Shown here piece after piece: positions 33,233-40,960 of a stretch of DNA of 52,007 bases. The notes below the pieces were generated by a model that did not search any database, was not told the DNA's origin, and saw only the letters and a program-made list of their open reading frames with translations. This DNA is from Candidatus Omnitrophota bacterium. GTDB lineage: Bacteria; Omnitrophota; Gorgyraeia; Velamenicoccales; Velamenicoccaceae. Made by a program: the position numbers and the translations under genes. The stretch spans positions 1 through 52,007 of the forward strand of contig JACRLT010000007.1 in the NCBI GenBank assembly GCA_016235185.1, written 5' to 3'. Within the stretch, counting starts at the first letter, position 1. Each line of letters opens with the position of its first letter.

Positions 33233-34122
33233 CTCTCCATCTTATTAAATGGATTTTCAATAAGCTGATTATTCGGTGGAGTTTCTAACTGTTCATCAAC
33301 TTTATCCTGCAAAATTTTCATAAAATCTTTTATATTCCCAGGGCGAGGTTTTGTGATCATATTCAAAGCAGGAAGAAATTCTGTATATACAGTATCAACC
33401 TTTGTTAATGAAAATTTTTCGCCATACGGCACTAAATCATATAAAAGCCATACCATATCCGCTTTCTTACGATCTACTTTCTTTAAAGTTGGCAAAGTAT
33501 TAAAGAAGTTCTTGTTTAAAGAGACTGCTAATTTTTTATTCCATGCATTTAAAATCCCGCCTTTAAATAACAATTGTGGTGCTAACCTTTTGCGTGACGA
33601 TGACAAATAATCAGGACGTGGATAATTTGGTTCATCGATCCAATTCATATTGCCATGCCCTTTTGGATCTTTCATGTAATACTCAAAAGGTGATCGTATA
33701 TTTCCAGATATATAAACAGCCTGAATTTCTAACGCACCAAAATTGGACACTTTGCCTCTTCCGTCATAAGAAACAAGTATCACATCAATATTTCCGGCCG
33801 TTTTCCCATAATGATCGTTTAGTCTAACTTCCGTCAGGGTTGTCCACTTTATCCCTTTCTCAAAGAAAAAATCAGCCGCATCATCCGTAATTATCCAGTT
33901 TTCCCTAAAACGTATGGGACAAGTGATAACAAGCTTATTCTCATGACAAACGCTACAAACTCCAAGTGGATCTTTTGCTTTATCTTTAGTACAGCTCGGC
34001 ACCTTATTGTTAAATGGACATAATCTTTTGGTGCGATAACGAGTTGCAATGTTGCTTGAAGTGATTGGAGGGAAACCAAAGACCTCACCTAAAGGATTCA
34101 TTATTTTTTTTGTTTTTGGCAT
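33229..34122 (-). CDS. NotI-family type II restriction endonuclease
   Basis: 297 residues. The opening PLGEVFGFP and the cysteine pattern CPF (C35), SCTK (C44), GVC (C56), CP (C68) fit the iron-binding fold of NotI. The PD-(D/E)XK core is NIDVILVSY (D113) followed by FGALEIQAVY with E132xQ134, the known NotI ExQ form. Its recognition sequence cannot be read off; since the partner methylates adenine, the site should contain A. The start has no strong ribosome-binding site. Confidence 0.82.
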   Translation of the reverse strand: MPKTKKIMNPLGEVFGFPPITSSNIATRYRTKRLCPFNNKVPSCTKDKAKDPLGVCSVCHENKLVITCPIRFRENWIITDDAADFFFEKGIKWTTLTEVRLNDHYGKTAGNIDVILVSYDGRGKVSNFGALEIQAVYISGNIRSPFEYYMKDPKGHGNMNWIDEPNYPRPDYLSSSRKRLAPQLLFKGGILNAWNKKLAVSLNKNFFNTLPTLKKVDRKKADMVWLLYDLVPYGEKFSLTKVDTVYTEFLPALNMITKPRPGNIKDFMKILQDKVDEQLETPPNNQLIENPFNKMER

Positions 34123-34205
34123 ACTTAACTCATAGTTTTCTTTTGTTATAGGTCAAGATAGTTTTGTCTGGACGTCAACAACTGGGGCATCTGCAGGCAG
34201 TTAAT

Positions 34206-35015
34206 TTACTGTATGATAATCCCCGCGTAACCGACTACAGATGAATAGCCGCCGGTAACGTCGCCGCTTGTCTGGTAGGCGACTAGTTTTGCATTTTTTG
34301 CCCCTAGGATCTTGGCTGCTAAAATGGCGACTACAGCCGGCATGTATCCGCACATCGAGATCCCAAATTTTTCAATTCTTTCCAAAAGTTCCTTGGTGTC
34401 CAGCTTGAGCATGGCCTCGATAGCCGCCTTATCTTTTTGGTTGGCGGATTCTTGAGACTCATAATGTGTCATGTCCGAACTTGCGATAATGGTAACGTCT
34501 TTTTTCAATGTGCGGACAGCCAGCGCTATCGCGCTTGAAATATCTTTATACACCAAATCGTCGGCCGAAGCAAGGACTATGGGAACGAAGGTGAACTCCG
34601 GCCTGCTGATCGCCTGTATCAGCGGTAATTCTACTTCTATCGAGTGCTCATAGGCATGTGCTGTGAAGTCGGATTCCAAGTATTTCGAGTTTTTTAATAG
34701 CAGGTCAGCCAGGGGCGTATCTATTTTCAGGCTTGAAAAAGGGGTGATCCATTCGCCCTCTCTTGCTATGCTGGCGGGCACGCCGTAGCCGGTATGGTTT
34801 GGGCCTAAAATTATGCAGGTAGATGCCACTTCTATTTTTGAGAGGACTTCCGCAGCGACCTTTCCGGAATAAATGTAGCCGGCATGGGGCAGTATGCAGG
34901 CTATTGCTTTTTGTTTTTCTATATCCATTTTCAGGCCGTAACCGGCAATGAGTTTTTTGATCTGTTCCGGCTGCGATGGATAAAATTGTCCTGCGACGAC
35001 TGGCTTTCTAATCAT
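34206..35015 (-). CDS. amrB: AmmeMemoRadiSam system protein B (MEMO family)
   Basis: 269 residues. It opens with the family's MIRKPVVAGQFYPS, then ILPHAGYIYSG, LGPNHTGYG and HSIEVELPLIQ. The fold is that of LigB-type metal dioxygenases. The genes usually seen with it, amrA and the radical SAM amrS, are not in the window, and the PflX at 10.6 kb is of a different family. I chose the ATG that gives the family N-terminus; it is 8 bases before the upstream stop. Confidence 0.92.
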   Translation of the reverse strand: MIRKPVVAGQFYPSQPEQIKKLIAGYGLKMDIEKQKAIACILPHAGYIYSGKVAAEVLSKIEVASTCIILGPNHTGYGVPASIAREGEWITPFSSLKIDTPLADLLLKNSKYLESDFTAHAYEHSIEVELPLIQAISRPEFTFVPIVLASADDLVYKDISSAIALAVRTLKKDVTIIASSDMTHYESQESANQKDKAAIEAMLKLDTKELLERIEKFGISMCGYMPAVVAILAAKILGAKNAKLVAYQTSGDVTGGYSSVVGYAGIIIQ

Positions 35016-35922
35016 GGAATAAACCATCCAGGTATATAACGGATTTTTTTATATCCTCCGGAGATACGTGGCCGTGTATTTCAAGGACTTTTATCATGCC
35101 GGGGCGGATATAGGGTTTAAGCTGCAAAAAATCAAAATCGCCTTCTGTAGGGGCCTGGTGGTCTATAAGATTTTTTATGTTGTGCAGGTGAATGCCATAG
35201 AGGTATTTGCCGTAATTTTTGAGCAAGGCATTCTTAGGCATGAAACCTAACTTCTCCAGGATATAAGCATGGCCCACATCGTGCCAGTAAGCCAAACCTT
35301 TATTTTTAAAACGCTTGAAGACTTCGCCGAACTCATCGAAAGACGGTATCTCTCTGTAGTAGAACCTGTTTTCTACCCCTAAGATGATCCCTTGCGCCTG
35401 TGCGTAGGAAGAAAGCTCTTCGAAACTTTTGATGATCTGTGAAAAATATCCCGGGCTTTTGAGTTTACGCTCCCGGACGAAAGATCCAAAGATATCTTTA
35501 TATTCGCTGCTTTGGCTGCGGCCCTTGTTGTGGAGGTCGATCAAGATGCGCGTCTTGTCTTCTATTTCGACCCTTCCGGAGTGTAAGACAACGGCACTGC
35601 TTTTGAGTTTTTTAGCCGTGGCTATCGTTCCTTTTGTATAATCAACGGCTTTTTTGCGTTCGTCTTCATCGACAGACGAGAGAGAAAAACAATCGGGCAG
35701 GGCGTCTTGGCGGCTGAACTCTTCGGGTGTCGGGCAATAGTTATGCAGGCTGGTCACGGCAATGCCGTGGCTTTGAGCGAACCGCCTGATATCTTCAACC
35801 ATCCCTGCGCTTAAAGAAAAATTGAGCTCCAAGTTACTGAAGCCCAATTTTAGGATTTCTTCGGCGATCTTTGCGCCATCCTCGTATTTAGAGGAATTCC
35901 ATACGGTGGAAAGAGCAAACAT
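35008..35922 (-). CDS. TIM-barrel sugar phosphate isomerase/epimerase family protein
   Basis: 304 residues of the AP endonuclease 2 superfamily. Metal-ligand motifs are visible in VLHSGRVEI, GVENRFYYREIP (Glu), HDVGHAY (Asp, His) and GIHLHN (His). Members isomerise sugars or related substrates; the substrate here is unknown. The start codon follows the rpsU stop with no gap (TAGATG). Confidence 0.8.
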   Translation of the reverse strand: MFALSTVWNSSKYEDGAKIAEEILKLGFSNLELNFSLSAGMVEDIRRFAQSHGIAVTSLHNYCPTPEEFSRQDALPDCFSLSSVDEDERKKAVDYTKGTIATAKKLKSSAVVLHSGRVEIEDKTRILIDLHNKGRSQSSEYKDIFGSFVRERKLKSPGYFSQIIKSFEELSSYAQAQGIILGVENRFYYREIPSFDEFGEVFKRFKNKGLAYWHDVGHAYILEKLGFMPKNALLKNYGKYLYGIHLHNIKNLIDHQAPTEGDFDFLQLKPYIRPGMIKVLEIHGHVSPEDIKKSVIYLDGLFHD

Positions 35923-36084
35923 CTAAAATTTCCTGCGTGATTTCTTTCTCTTTTTTTCGCTTGGTTTTTCGTAGTGTTTGCGTTCCTTGACTTCTTTTAG
36001 GATGCCTTCGCGCTCTATCTTTCTCTTAAAACGGCGCAGCGCGGATTCGAATGATTCATCTTTCCTGACCTCAACCTCTGACAT
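35923..36084 (-). CDS. rpsU: 30S ribosomal protein S21
   Basis: A 53-residue very basic protein reading SEVEVRKDESFESALRRFKR, KIEREGILKEVKERKHYEKP and a KKRKKSRRK end, typical S21. It lies behind a consensus promoter and AGGGGTG. It is the first gene of the rpsU-isomerase-amrB run. Confidence 0.95.
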   Translation of the reverse strand: MSEVEVRKDESFESALRRFKRKIEREGILKEVKERKHYEKPSEKKRKKSRRKF

Positions 36085-36184
36085 TATTATTCACCCCTTT
36101 GCAAGTTTAGAGTATCGTTTTCCGCATCAATACTTTTGCGGATTTAGCTAGATCATAAGTTTATGGAACTTCATAACCTTTGAT

Positions 36185-36213
36185 AATATAGCATGTTAAG
36201 GCAGAGGTGTCAA
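36185..36213 (-). promoter_or_regulatory. Promoter of rpsU
   Basis: -35 box TTGACA (36208-36213) abuts the stop codon of the TonB gene; 17-base spacer; -10 box TATATT (36185-36190). A TCCGCA/TGCGGA hairpin in the leader (near 36129-36150) lies between promoter and start codon and could be an autogenous control site. Confidence 0.75.
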
Positions 36214-36900
36214 TTATTTCAGTTCGAAAGAGATAATGACGTTGAAGGAGAGTTTTTTGTTCTCTTTTAACTTTTCGGGAAACGGAGGATAAGGAGCGGC
36301 ATCCTTGACGCTTTGTTCTGCTATGGAGCGCAAGTATTCATTGTCGGTAGATTTTTGGTTGTTGACCGAAAGGTCTACGAGCTCTCCCTCGTGCGTGAGG
36401 GAGAATGTCAGGAATACCTCCCCCTCATCAAGCCTTTTGTAATTAAAGTAAGCGAACTTTCTGATCTTTTCGCGTATGATCTGGTAGTAGCTCTTATACT
36501 CCTGGCTTTTAAAGACTTCGCCGGGTATGCTTGGAAGGTTGACCGTTTTCTTAAAAGACGCCTCTTCGCTTTTTCCTATAGGTTTTTTTTCTACGTCTAA
36601 GGCAATTGCATCCTTGAATATATCTTTTCGGATCAATTCCCGCTGTTGCTTCATAATTGCGTCATCCGGTTTTGCATCTTTCAGGCTTGGAAGCTTTGAT
36701 CTTTGGGTCTCCAATTTCGTGTAGTCCTGCGGCGGCACAGCAGGTTTTGCCGTGTTTGTAGTCTCTTGATAGGCTACCTCGAGCGGTTTCTTGATCGGCG
36801 GCGGCTTTAGAGGAGACTGGGGCATGGACACCAGCACGAAAAAAGTGGCGTGTATGGCGACCGAAAGCCCCAGCGCTCCCCAGAACATGTTATTTTTCAT
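36214..36900 (-). CDS. TonB-family energy transducer
   Basis: 228 residues. It has an N-terminal membrane span (about 8-25), a Pro-rich linker starting PQSPLKPPPIKKP, and a C-terminal TonB fold (about 140-228, with GEVFLTFSLTHEGEL and FNVIISFEL). It powers outer-membrane receptors with energy from ExbB/ExbD, not in the window. It follows the receptor remnant and probably serves cobalamin uptake. The ribosome-binding site GGGGG touches the first ATG, and a second ATG four codons later is equally possible. Confidence 0.85.
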   Translation of the reverse strand: MKNNMFWGALGLSVAIHATFFVLVSMPQSPLKPPPIKKPLEVAYQETTNTAKPAVPPQDYTKLETQRSKLPSLKDAKPDDAIMKQQRELIRKDIFKDAIALDVEKKPIGKSEEASFKKTVNLPSIPGEVFKSQEYKSYYQIIREKIRKFAYFNYKRLDEGEVFLTFSLTHEGELVDLSVNNQKSTDNEYLRSIAEQSVKDAAPYPPFPEKLKENKKLSFNVIISFELK

Positions 36901-36935
36901 CCCCCTATCTTAACAAAATTCGTCTTCAATTGCTC

Positions 36936-37947
36936 TTAGAATTTATAGCGCCACCCTGCGACAACGTTTCTTTCTTGGGCCGGATAAAAAGCCTGCGCGC
37001 CGCTGAATACGGAGAATATTCCGTACTCCGCGTAATAGGCATTGAAGATATTGTTTATTCCGAAGAAAAGTTCCATGTTCCCTGCGCAATAGCTGACGTT
37101 CATATCGACTGAAAGCCAGTCTTTGAGGCGCGGGTAAGCATTGTTTTGATCGCTTATGAGGTACATGCTGCCTACGTAATTGCCTATAAGGTTGATCTTT
37201 ATTTTCTCGTTGGGTAAGAAACGCGCTCCGAGGCTGGCCTTGTGAACCGGTACGCCTGGGATCTTTTTGCCTTTCAGGGCGCCTTTGTCGAACTTTGCTT
37301 GAGTGAAAGTGTAGTTGGAAAAAAGTTGGGTATGTTTTGTAAGCGGTATATCGATTTGAAGATGTCCTCCCTGATGGACGGTCTTGTCGTAATTGGAGTT
37401 TGTATAGACAAGCGGGTCGGCGTTCAGGTAGATTTCATCGGTAATGTTATTGCGGAAGTAATTAGTCTCGAGAAGCGCACCGTTTATGAAAGTATGGCGC
37501 AATCCGGCTTCTATGTTTTTTCCGGTCTGGGGCTTGAGAGAAGAGTTGAGCCCTCCGACTCCCCAGTCAGGGTTGAAGCTTGTGTAGAATTCGTCGACCA
37601 ACGGATAACGAAAACTTGTCGAGTAGTTAAAAAAGGCGCTGGACTCTTTATCAAAAGGCAGGACAATGCCCAAGTCGTATACGGTTTTAGCGAGGTTGCT
37701 TTTTTCCTTGAGTTTGGCTTGAGCGATCTGGTCAAAGATATATTTGACGATCTCATGCCTTAAGCCGGCTTTAATGATAAGGTGTTCGTTGAAGCGGAAC
37801 TCTTCCTGGCCGTAGACGCCTAAAGAGGTTTTTGTGATGTTTAATGTATCGTTAGCTCCTGTTATTGAGCCATCCAGGATATGGTCCGCGTCGTGATAGA
37901 GGTCTAGGCCGAATGTTAATTTTTGTGGAACACCTAAGCCCTCGTGT
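36936..37947 (-). pseudogene. TonB-dependent receptor (BtuB-like), 5' part missing
   Basis: An open frame of about 335 codons that encodes the C-terminal half of a TonB-dependent barrel: FRYPLVDEFYTSFNPDWGVG, LETNYFRNNITDEIYL, NINNIFNAYYAEYG and a final GWRYKF. The signal peptide, TonB box and plug domain are missing. The frame is open back into the 56-bp palindrome, where a TGA stops it; there is no plausible start. It is either a deletion remnant or cut off by a false join in the assembly. Confidence 0.85.
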
Positions 37948-38003
37948 TCTAAGTCAGCGGGAGTTCCCCGCCTTCACAGGCGGGGAACTCCCGCTGACTT
38001 AGA
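37948..38003. repeat. Perfect 56-bp palindrome at the btuC/receptor junction
   Basis: Two 25-bp arms (37948-37972 and 37979-38003) are exact complements around the loop TTCACA. The sequence of the arms (AAGTCAGCGGGAGTTCCCCG core) is GC-rich and unrelated to both flanking genes. It marks the exact point where the permease frame ends and the receptor frame begins. Confidence 0.95.
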
Positions 38004-38092
38004 TTAACAGACCCTTTGGTTATGCCTAAAAGTACCGCTACGAAAAAAATAATGATAAGAAAAAGGAGTTTTAACTTCTGGTTTGGTTTCAT
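37949..38092 (-). pseudogene. BtuC-like FecCD permease, N-terminal remnant
   Basis: An ATG three bases after the btuF stop opens a frame reading KLKLLFLIIIFFVAVLLGIT then KGSVNLS, the typical first membrane span of FecCD/BtuC permeases. After about 31 codons it enters the palindrome and stops at a TAG there. The remaining about 290 residues, and any BtuD ATPase, are absent. The expected operon btuF-btuC-btuD-btuB is therefore cut here. Confidence 0.7.
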
Positions 38093-38094
38093 GG

Positions 38095-38937
38095 TTACGG
38101 GTAGAGCCTTTTGTATATTTCTTTGAGGCCTTCTATAAGGCGCGGCCCGGGCCGCAGGATAATATCCGGGTTGATATCATTGTAAACGCGCATATTTTTA
38201 ACTGCCTTGATCTTGTCCCACCCCAGACGAGCCTCTAAGAAAGAAACCGGCTCTTGAGACGTCATGTAGGCTAAGATGATGACGTCAGGGTCTTGTTTCA
38301 GCACTTGTTCGGGGCTGAAAAAACTGTAGGCCCGCGGCATGCTGCCTGATATATTGGTGCCTCCTGCCAAAAGGATCAGCTCATTTATAAAAGAGCCTCG
38401 CCCTGCGCTCATTATGGGGTCATGCCAGAACTCGACATAGACTTTGGGCTTAAGATCTTCAGCAGCGTTTTTGACTTTCGAGGTTATCTCGATGATAGAA
38501 GCCTTCATGTTATTAATGAGCGTTTCGGCATTGCCTTCTCTGTGGGTCAGCCTACCGATCTCAAGTATCGACTCGAAGAGTTCTTCAAAGTTGCTCGGAT
38601 CAGAGACGCAGACTTTGAGGTTTAATTGTTTGAGTTCTGTAACCATCGGTGCCTGCTCAAGGCCTGTGCAAAAAATAATGTCAGGTTTAAGCGAAAGGAT
38701 CTTTTCTATATTAGCCTGGCTAAAAGTCCCGACCTTCTCTTTTTTCAGCGCAGCCGAAGGATGATTACAAAATGAACTTACTCCCACGATATCTTCGTCT
38801 AATCCTAAGGCAAACAATATTTCAGTTGTTGCCGGAGTCAGGGAAATGATCCTCATACTTGGATTATCGGCAGCAAGAACAAAGCCCGGGAAAGTTAAAA
38901 TGTAGGACAAGATCAAAGGAAAAAGTATTTTTTTCAT
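38095..38937 (-). CDS. btuF: Periplasmic cobalamin-binding protein BtuF-like
   Basis: 280 residues: signal peptide (MKKILFPLILSYILTFPGF, cleavage near VLAAD) and a class III binding-protein fold with RIISLTPATTEILFALGLDE, VGTFSQANIEKILSLKPDI and PGPRLIEGLKEIY. The riboswitch ahead of it supports cobalamin or a corrinoid as ligand, since sequence alone does not separate BtuF from siderophore-binding relatives. Confidence 0.88.
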   Translation of the reverse strand: MKKILFPLILSYILTFPGFVLAADNPSMRIISLTPATTEILFALGLDEDIVGVSSFCNHPSAALKKEKVGTFSQANIEKILSLKPDIIFCTGLEQAPMVTELKQLNLKVCVSDPSNFEELFESILEIGRLTHREGNAETLINNMKASIIEITSKVKNAAEDLKPKVYVEFWHDPIMSAGRGSFINELILLAGGTNISGSMPRAYSFFSPEQVLKQDPDVIILAYMTSQEPVSFLEARLGWDKIKAVKNMRVYNDINPDIILRPGPRLIEGLKEIYKRLYP

Positions 38938-38994
38938 ATGCCCATTAACACCTGGCCCAATCGGAATGGCCAGTGTGTCGTTTTCTGCGACAAT

Positions 38995-39035
38995 AAAAAA
39001 CCCCCGCGCTTTCTTGTGAAAGCAAGAGCGGGGGT
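38995..39035 (-). terminator. Intrinsic terminator of the riboswitch leader
   Basis: On the minus strand CCCCCGC and GCGGGGG arms with an inner GCTTTC/GAAAGC stem are followed by six T. It lies between the aptamer and btuF, as an off-switch platform would. A second hairpin (ACACTGGCC/GGCCAGGTGT at about 38946-38975) lies just before the btuF start and could hide its ribosome-binding site. Confidence 0.85.
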
Positions 39036-39124
39036 TGCACCCTGTTTTATGCTTTGGCCCTTCCGCGAGGTATTATTTTGTACACCCGGCCTTAATTGAT
39101 GGGCCGGTGTGCCGCTTTTTGCGG

Positions 39125-39275
39125 CACAGGCAGGTCTTCTGACTTCGGGTTTCTTTCTACTCGCTTGGCCTTCCCGTCTTCTTAAGACAGTGGCTATTTC
39201 AAGCTTTCGTCCACCCTCACAGCAGCGGGACTGTGGCTGATTTTCACAGCCTTCCCTTGCCTAATACGATGTGCT
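39125..39275 (-). promoter_or_regulatory. Cobalamin riboswitch
   Basis: The core elements occur in order on the minus strand: GGGAAGGCTGTGAAAATCAG, CCCGCTGCTGTGA, GCCACTGTC with CGGGAAGGC, and the B12 box AGTCAGAAGACCTGCC (at about 39128-39143). It controls the btuF operon, with a terminator downstream. The 462-base region between btuF and pcm is made up of promoter, aptamer, terminator and a repetitive stretch. Confidence 0.95.
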
Positions 39276-39277
39276 AG

Positions 39278-39306
39278 ATTATTGAACAGTTTTCGTAACC
39301 TGTCAA
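39278..39306 (-). promoter_or_regulatory. Promoter of the cobalamin-uptake operon
   Basis: -35 box TTGACA (39301-39306), 17-base spacer, -10 box AATAAT (39278-39283). The expected transcript start lies a few bases before the aptamer. Confidence 0.72.
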
Positions 39307-39392
39307 GCTAAAGTTCATTTTTGTTTTTGTTTTTGGAAACTGTTTCCATTCTGTTCGGGAAACTGTTTTCTGCTTATTCGGGACAGTGGGAT

Positions 39393-39441
39393 ACAGAGGT
39401 CAGAAAAAACCGTTATCTGTTTTCTGATTTCTGTCCTCTGT
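39393..39441. repeat. Inverted repeat over the pcm stop codon
   Basis: 14-base arms (39393-39406 and 39428-39441; one T/T mismatch) of the type ACAGAGGTCAGAAA around a 21-base loop. The right arm encodes most of the last residues of Pcm (KTEDRNQKTDNGFF), which have no family likeness. The region before it (39310-39375) also repeats a GGAAACTGTTT motif. Confidence 0.6.
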
Positions 39442-40161
39442 TTTTTTCACCATCGGGACGAAGCGCACTGGGATGATGCGTTCTTTCGTTGCGCTGCCGT
39501 CCGCATTCTTGGTGAGCACGTATAATTCTTGGGAAAAATCACCTAAAGGTAAAACCATGCGGCCTCCGGTTTTAAGCTGTTTTACGAGTTCCTGGGGTAT
39601 CTCTGGTGCGGCGGCTGTGACTAAGATGGCATCATATGGCGTCTCTTGTGGCCAACCCAAGTAACCATCGCCGTGTTTTACCTCTATATTTTTATAACCT
39701 AGTTTTATAAGCCTCTCTCTTGCCTGGTCAGCTAGGTCTCTTATGATCTCTATAGAGTAGACTTCTTTTGCAATTTCAGCCAAAATAGCGGCTTGATACC
39801 CAGAGCCTGTGCCTATCTCAAGGACTTTATCCCCGGGTTTAATATGCGCCAATTCAGTCATTAGCCCAACTATATATGGTTGAGAAATGGTCTGATTTTT
39901 TTCAATAGGTAATGCGCTGTCTTCGTAGGCGTGCAGCCGCATATGTTGCGGGACAAACAGGTGTCTTTTGACTTTGGCCATCGCGGCCAAGACGCGAGAG
40001 TCAACTACACCCCGCGCTTCTATCTGTGTTCTAACCATAGTTTGGCGCTCTAACTCAAAATTATCTTCTTCGTTAGACGCATTGGAAGACCTTGGGAAAT
40101 TTAAAAAACCGCAGCAGATGAAAAAACCAAGCAGACTGGCCATGTTTAAACGTAGTCTCAT
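39400..40161 (-). CDS. pcm: Protein-L-isoaspartate O-methyltransferase, secreted form
   Basis: Repairs isoaspartyl residues. MVRTQIEARGVVDSRVLAAM, FVPQHMRLHAYEDSALPI, QTISQPYIVGLMTEL and the SAM motif VLEIGTGSGYQAAILAEIA are typical. Unlike the cytosolic enzyme, it begins with a hydrophobic signal-like segment (about 1-28, ending SSNAS), so an envelope location is predicted. The C-terminus carries a repeat-derived tail. Start either at the first ATG or at the second, six codons later. Confidence 0.9.
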   Translation of the reverse strand: MRLRLNMASLLGFFICCGFLNFPRSSNASNEEDNFELERQTMVRTQIEARGVVDSRVLAAMAKVKRHLFVPQHMRLHAYEDSALPIEKNQTISQPYIVGLMTELAHIKPGDKVLEIGTGSGYQAAILAEIAKEVYSIEIIRDLADQARERLIKLGYKNIEVKHGDGYLGWPQETPYDAILVTAAAPEIPQELVKQLKTGGRMVLPLGDFSQELYVLTKNADGSATKERIIPVRFVPMVKKTEDRNQKTDNGFF

Positions 40162-40200
40162 TTATTTGTTGTATGATGGGAGTTGTAGGAACATATGCCT

Positions 40201-40228
40201 ATTTTAGCATTGATTTAATGCAGGTCAA
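40201..40228 (-). promoter_or_regulatory. Promoter of pcm
   Basis: -35 box TTGACC (40223-40228), 16-base spacer, -10 box TAAAAT (40201-40206). The expected leader is about 35 bases. Confidence 0.6.
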
Positions 40229-40299
40229 GCGGCGCAGTTTGACTTGTGTTTGCAGCGCAGTACGTACTCTGAATCGCCGCCGAGATCATCATGGCCCAT
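40225..40299 (-). CDS. Possible 24-residue protein or end of a degraded gene
   Basis: A reading frame MGHDDLGGDSEYVLRCKHKS followed by NCAA with two or three Cys and mixed composition. The frame is open further upstream to 40353 (41 codons in all), without a start codon in the extra part. It is in the same frame as the hypothetical protein ending at 40366. It might be the end of a broken gene or a small protein; the sequence reads more protein-like than chance, but support is thin. Confidence 0.3.
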   Translation of the reverse strand: MGHDDLGGDSEYVLRCKHKSNCAA

Positions 40300-40365
40300 T
40301 GCCTTAGCGTCATAAATAGTCTGCGTGCAGGGATACTGCGGTGCGATGAGTTAAGCAAATAGAAA

Positions 40366-40701
40366 TTACGAGTGGGCCTCGTGGGGTGATTCGCAGAGGT
40401 CGATCTTTAGCGTATGGCAGAACGACACGAAAAAGCATTTATCTTTAGCCAGGCAATAAACGCTGCCTTTCATCTTGATGTGGAATTTCTCTGTTTTTTC
40501 TTTTGTATTGCGGTTCTTGACTACAAAAACCTCCGGCCTCTCTGTCCTGTGTGCATCTTCCTTATTGACTTCTTTTACGATGTAAATAAGGTATTTATGG
40601 ATCCTGGTCAGTATGCCGTCCTCATTGATCACCTCGGACGCCCATAGGACCCTCTTTTTCTTGTCCTGCGACGTTAAATTTTTGAAGATCATGTCTCTCA
40701 T
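40366..40701 (-). CDS. Hypothetical protein, unknown
   Basis: A 111-residue basic, soluble protein (WASEVINEDGILTRIHKYL, RPEVFVVKNRNTKEKTEKF) with three Cys in the C-terminal part (CLAKDKC, FCHTLKIDLC). The ATG has AGAGGCG before it. The frame continues after its stop with the small frame described separately, separated by two stop codons. The 259 bases on its 5' side hold only a GGC-TATA inverted repeat near 40720 and no gene I can support. Confidence 0.55.
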   Translation of the reverse strand: MRDMIFKNLTSQDKKKRVLWASEVINEDGILTRIHKYLIYIVKEVNKEDAHRTERPEVFVVKNRNTKEKTEKFHIKMKGSVYCLAKDKCFFVSFCHTLKIDLCESPHEAHS

Positions 40702-40960
40702 GTTACGCCTCTTTGTGGCCTATAATAAAACTATAGCCGAGCTGTCCTTATTTTTTTCTCTTTCTACTTACTGGACTCGCCCGGCCACATTAATACTGAT
40801 CGCTGGGTTACTGTGTCCTTCTTGTCTTACGCGAGAATAATAACATATGAGAACCGGTAAATTCAACGCTAGACAAGGCTATTTAGAAAGCGTTTTCTTG
40901 CCGATCGGAAATTTAGATCTGGGTTTTGATCAGCACTAAAGGGGAAAAACCGTAATGCGG

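Noticed and set aside
34123-34205. Promoter of the restriction-modification pair
   Set aside because: A TTGACG and a TATAAC are present but with 22-base spacing; not convincing.
38995-39035. Terminator of a gene upstream of btuF
   Set aside because: It lies after the B12 box in the same transcript, so it is the riboswitch platform.
40846-40938. 30-codon plus-strand frame starting MRTGKFNARQ
   Set aside because: No ribosome-binding site, no likeness to known proteins and no conserved context.
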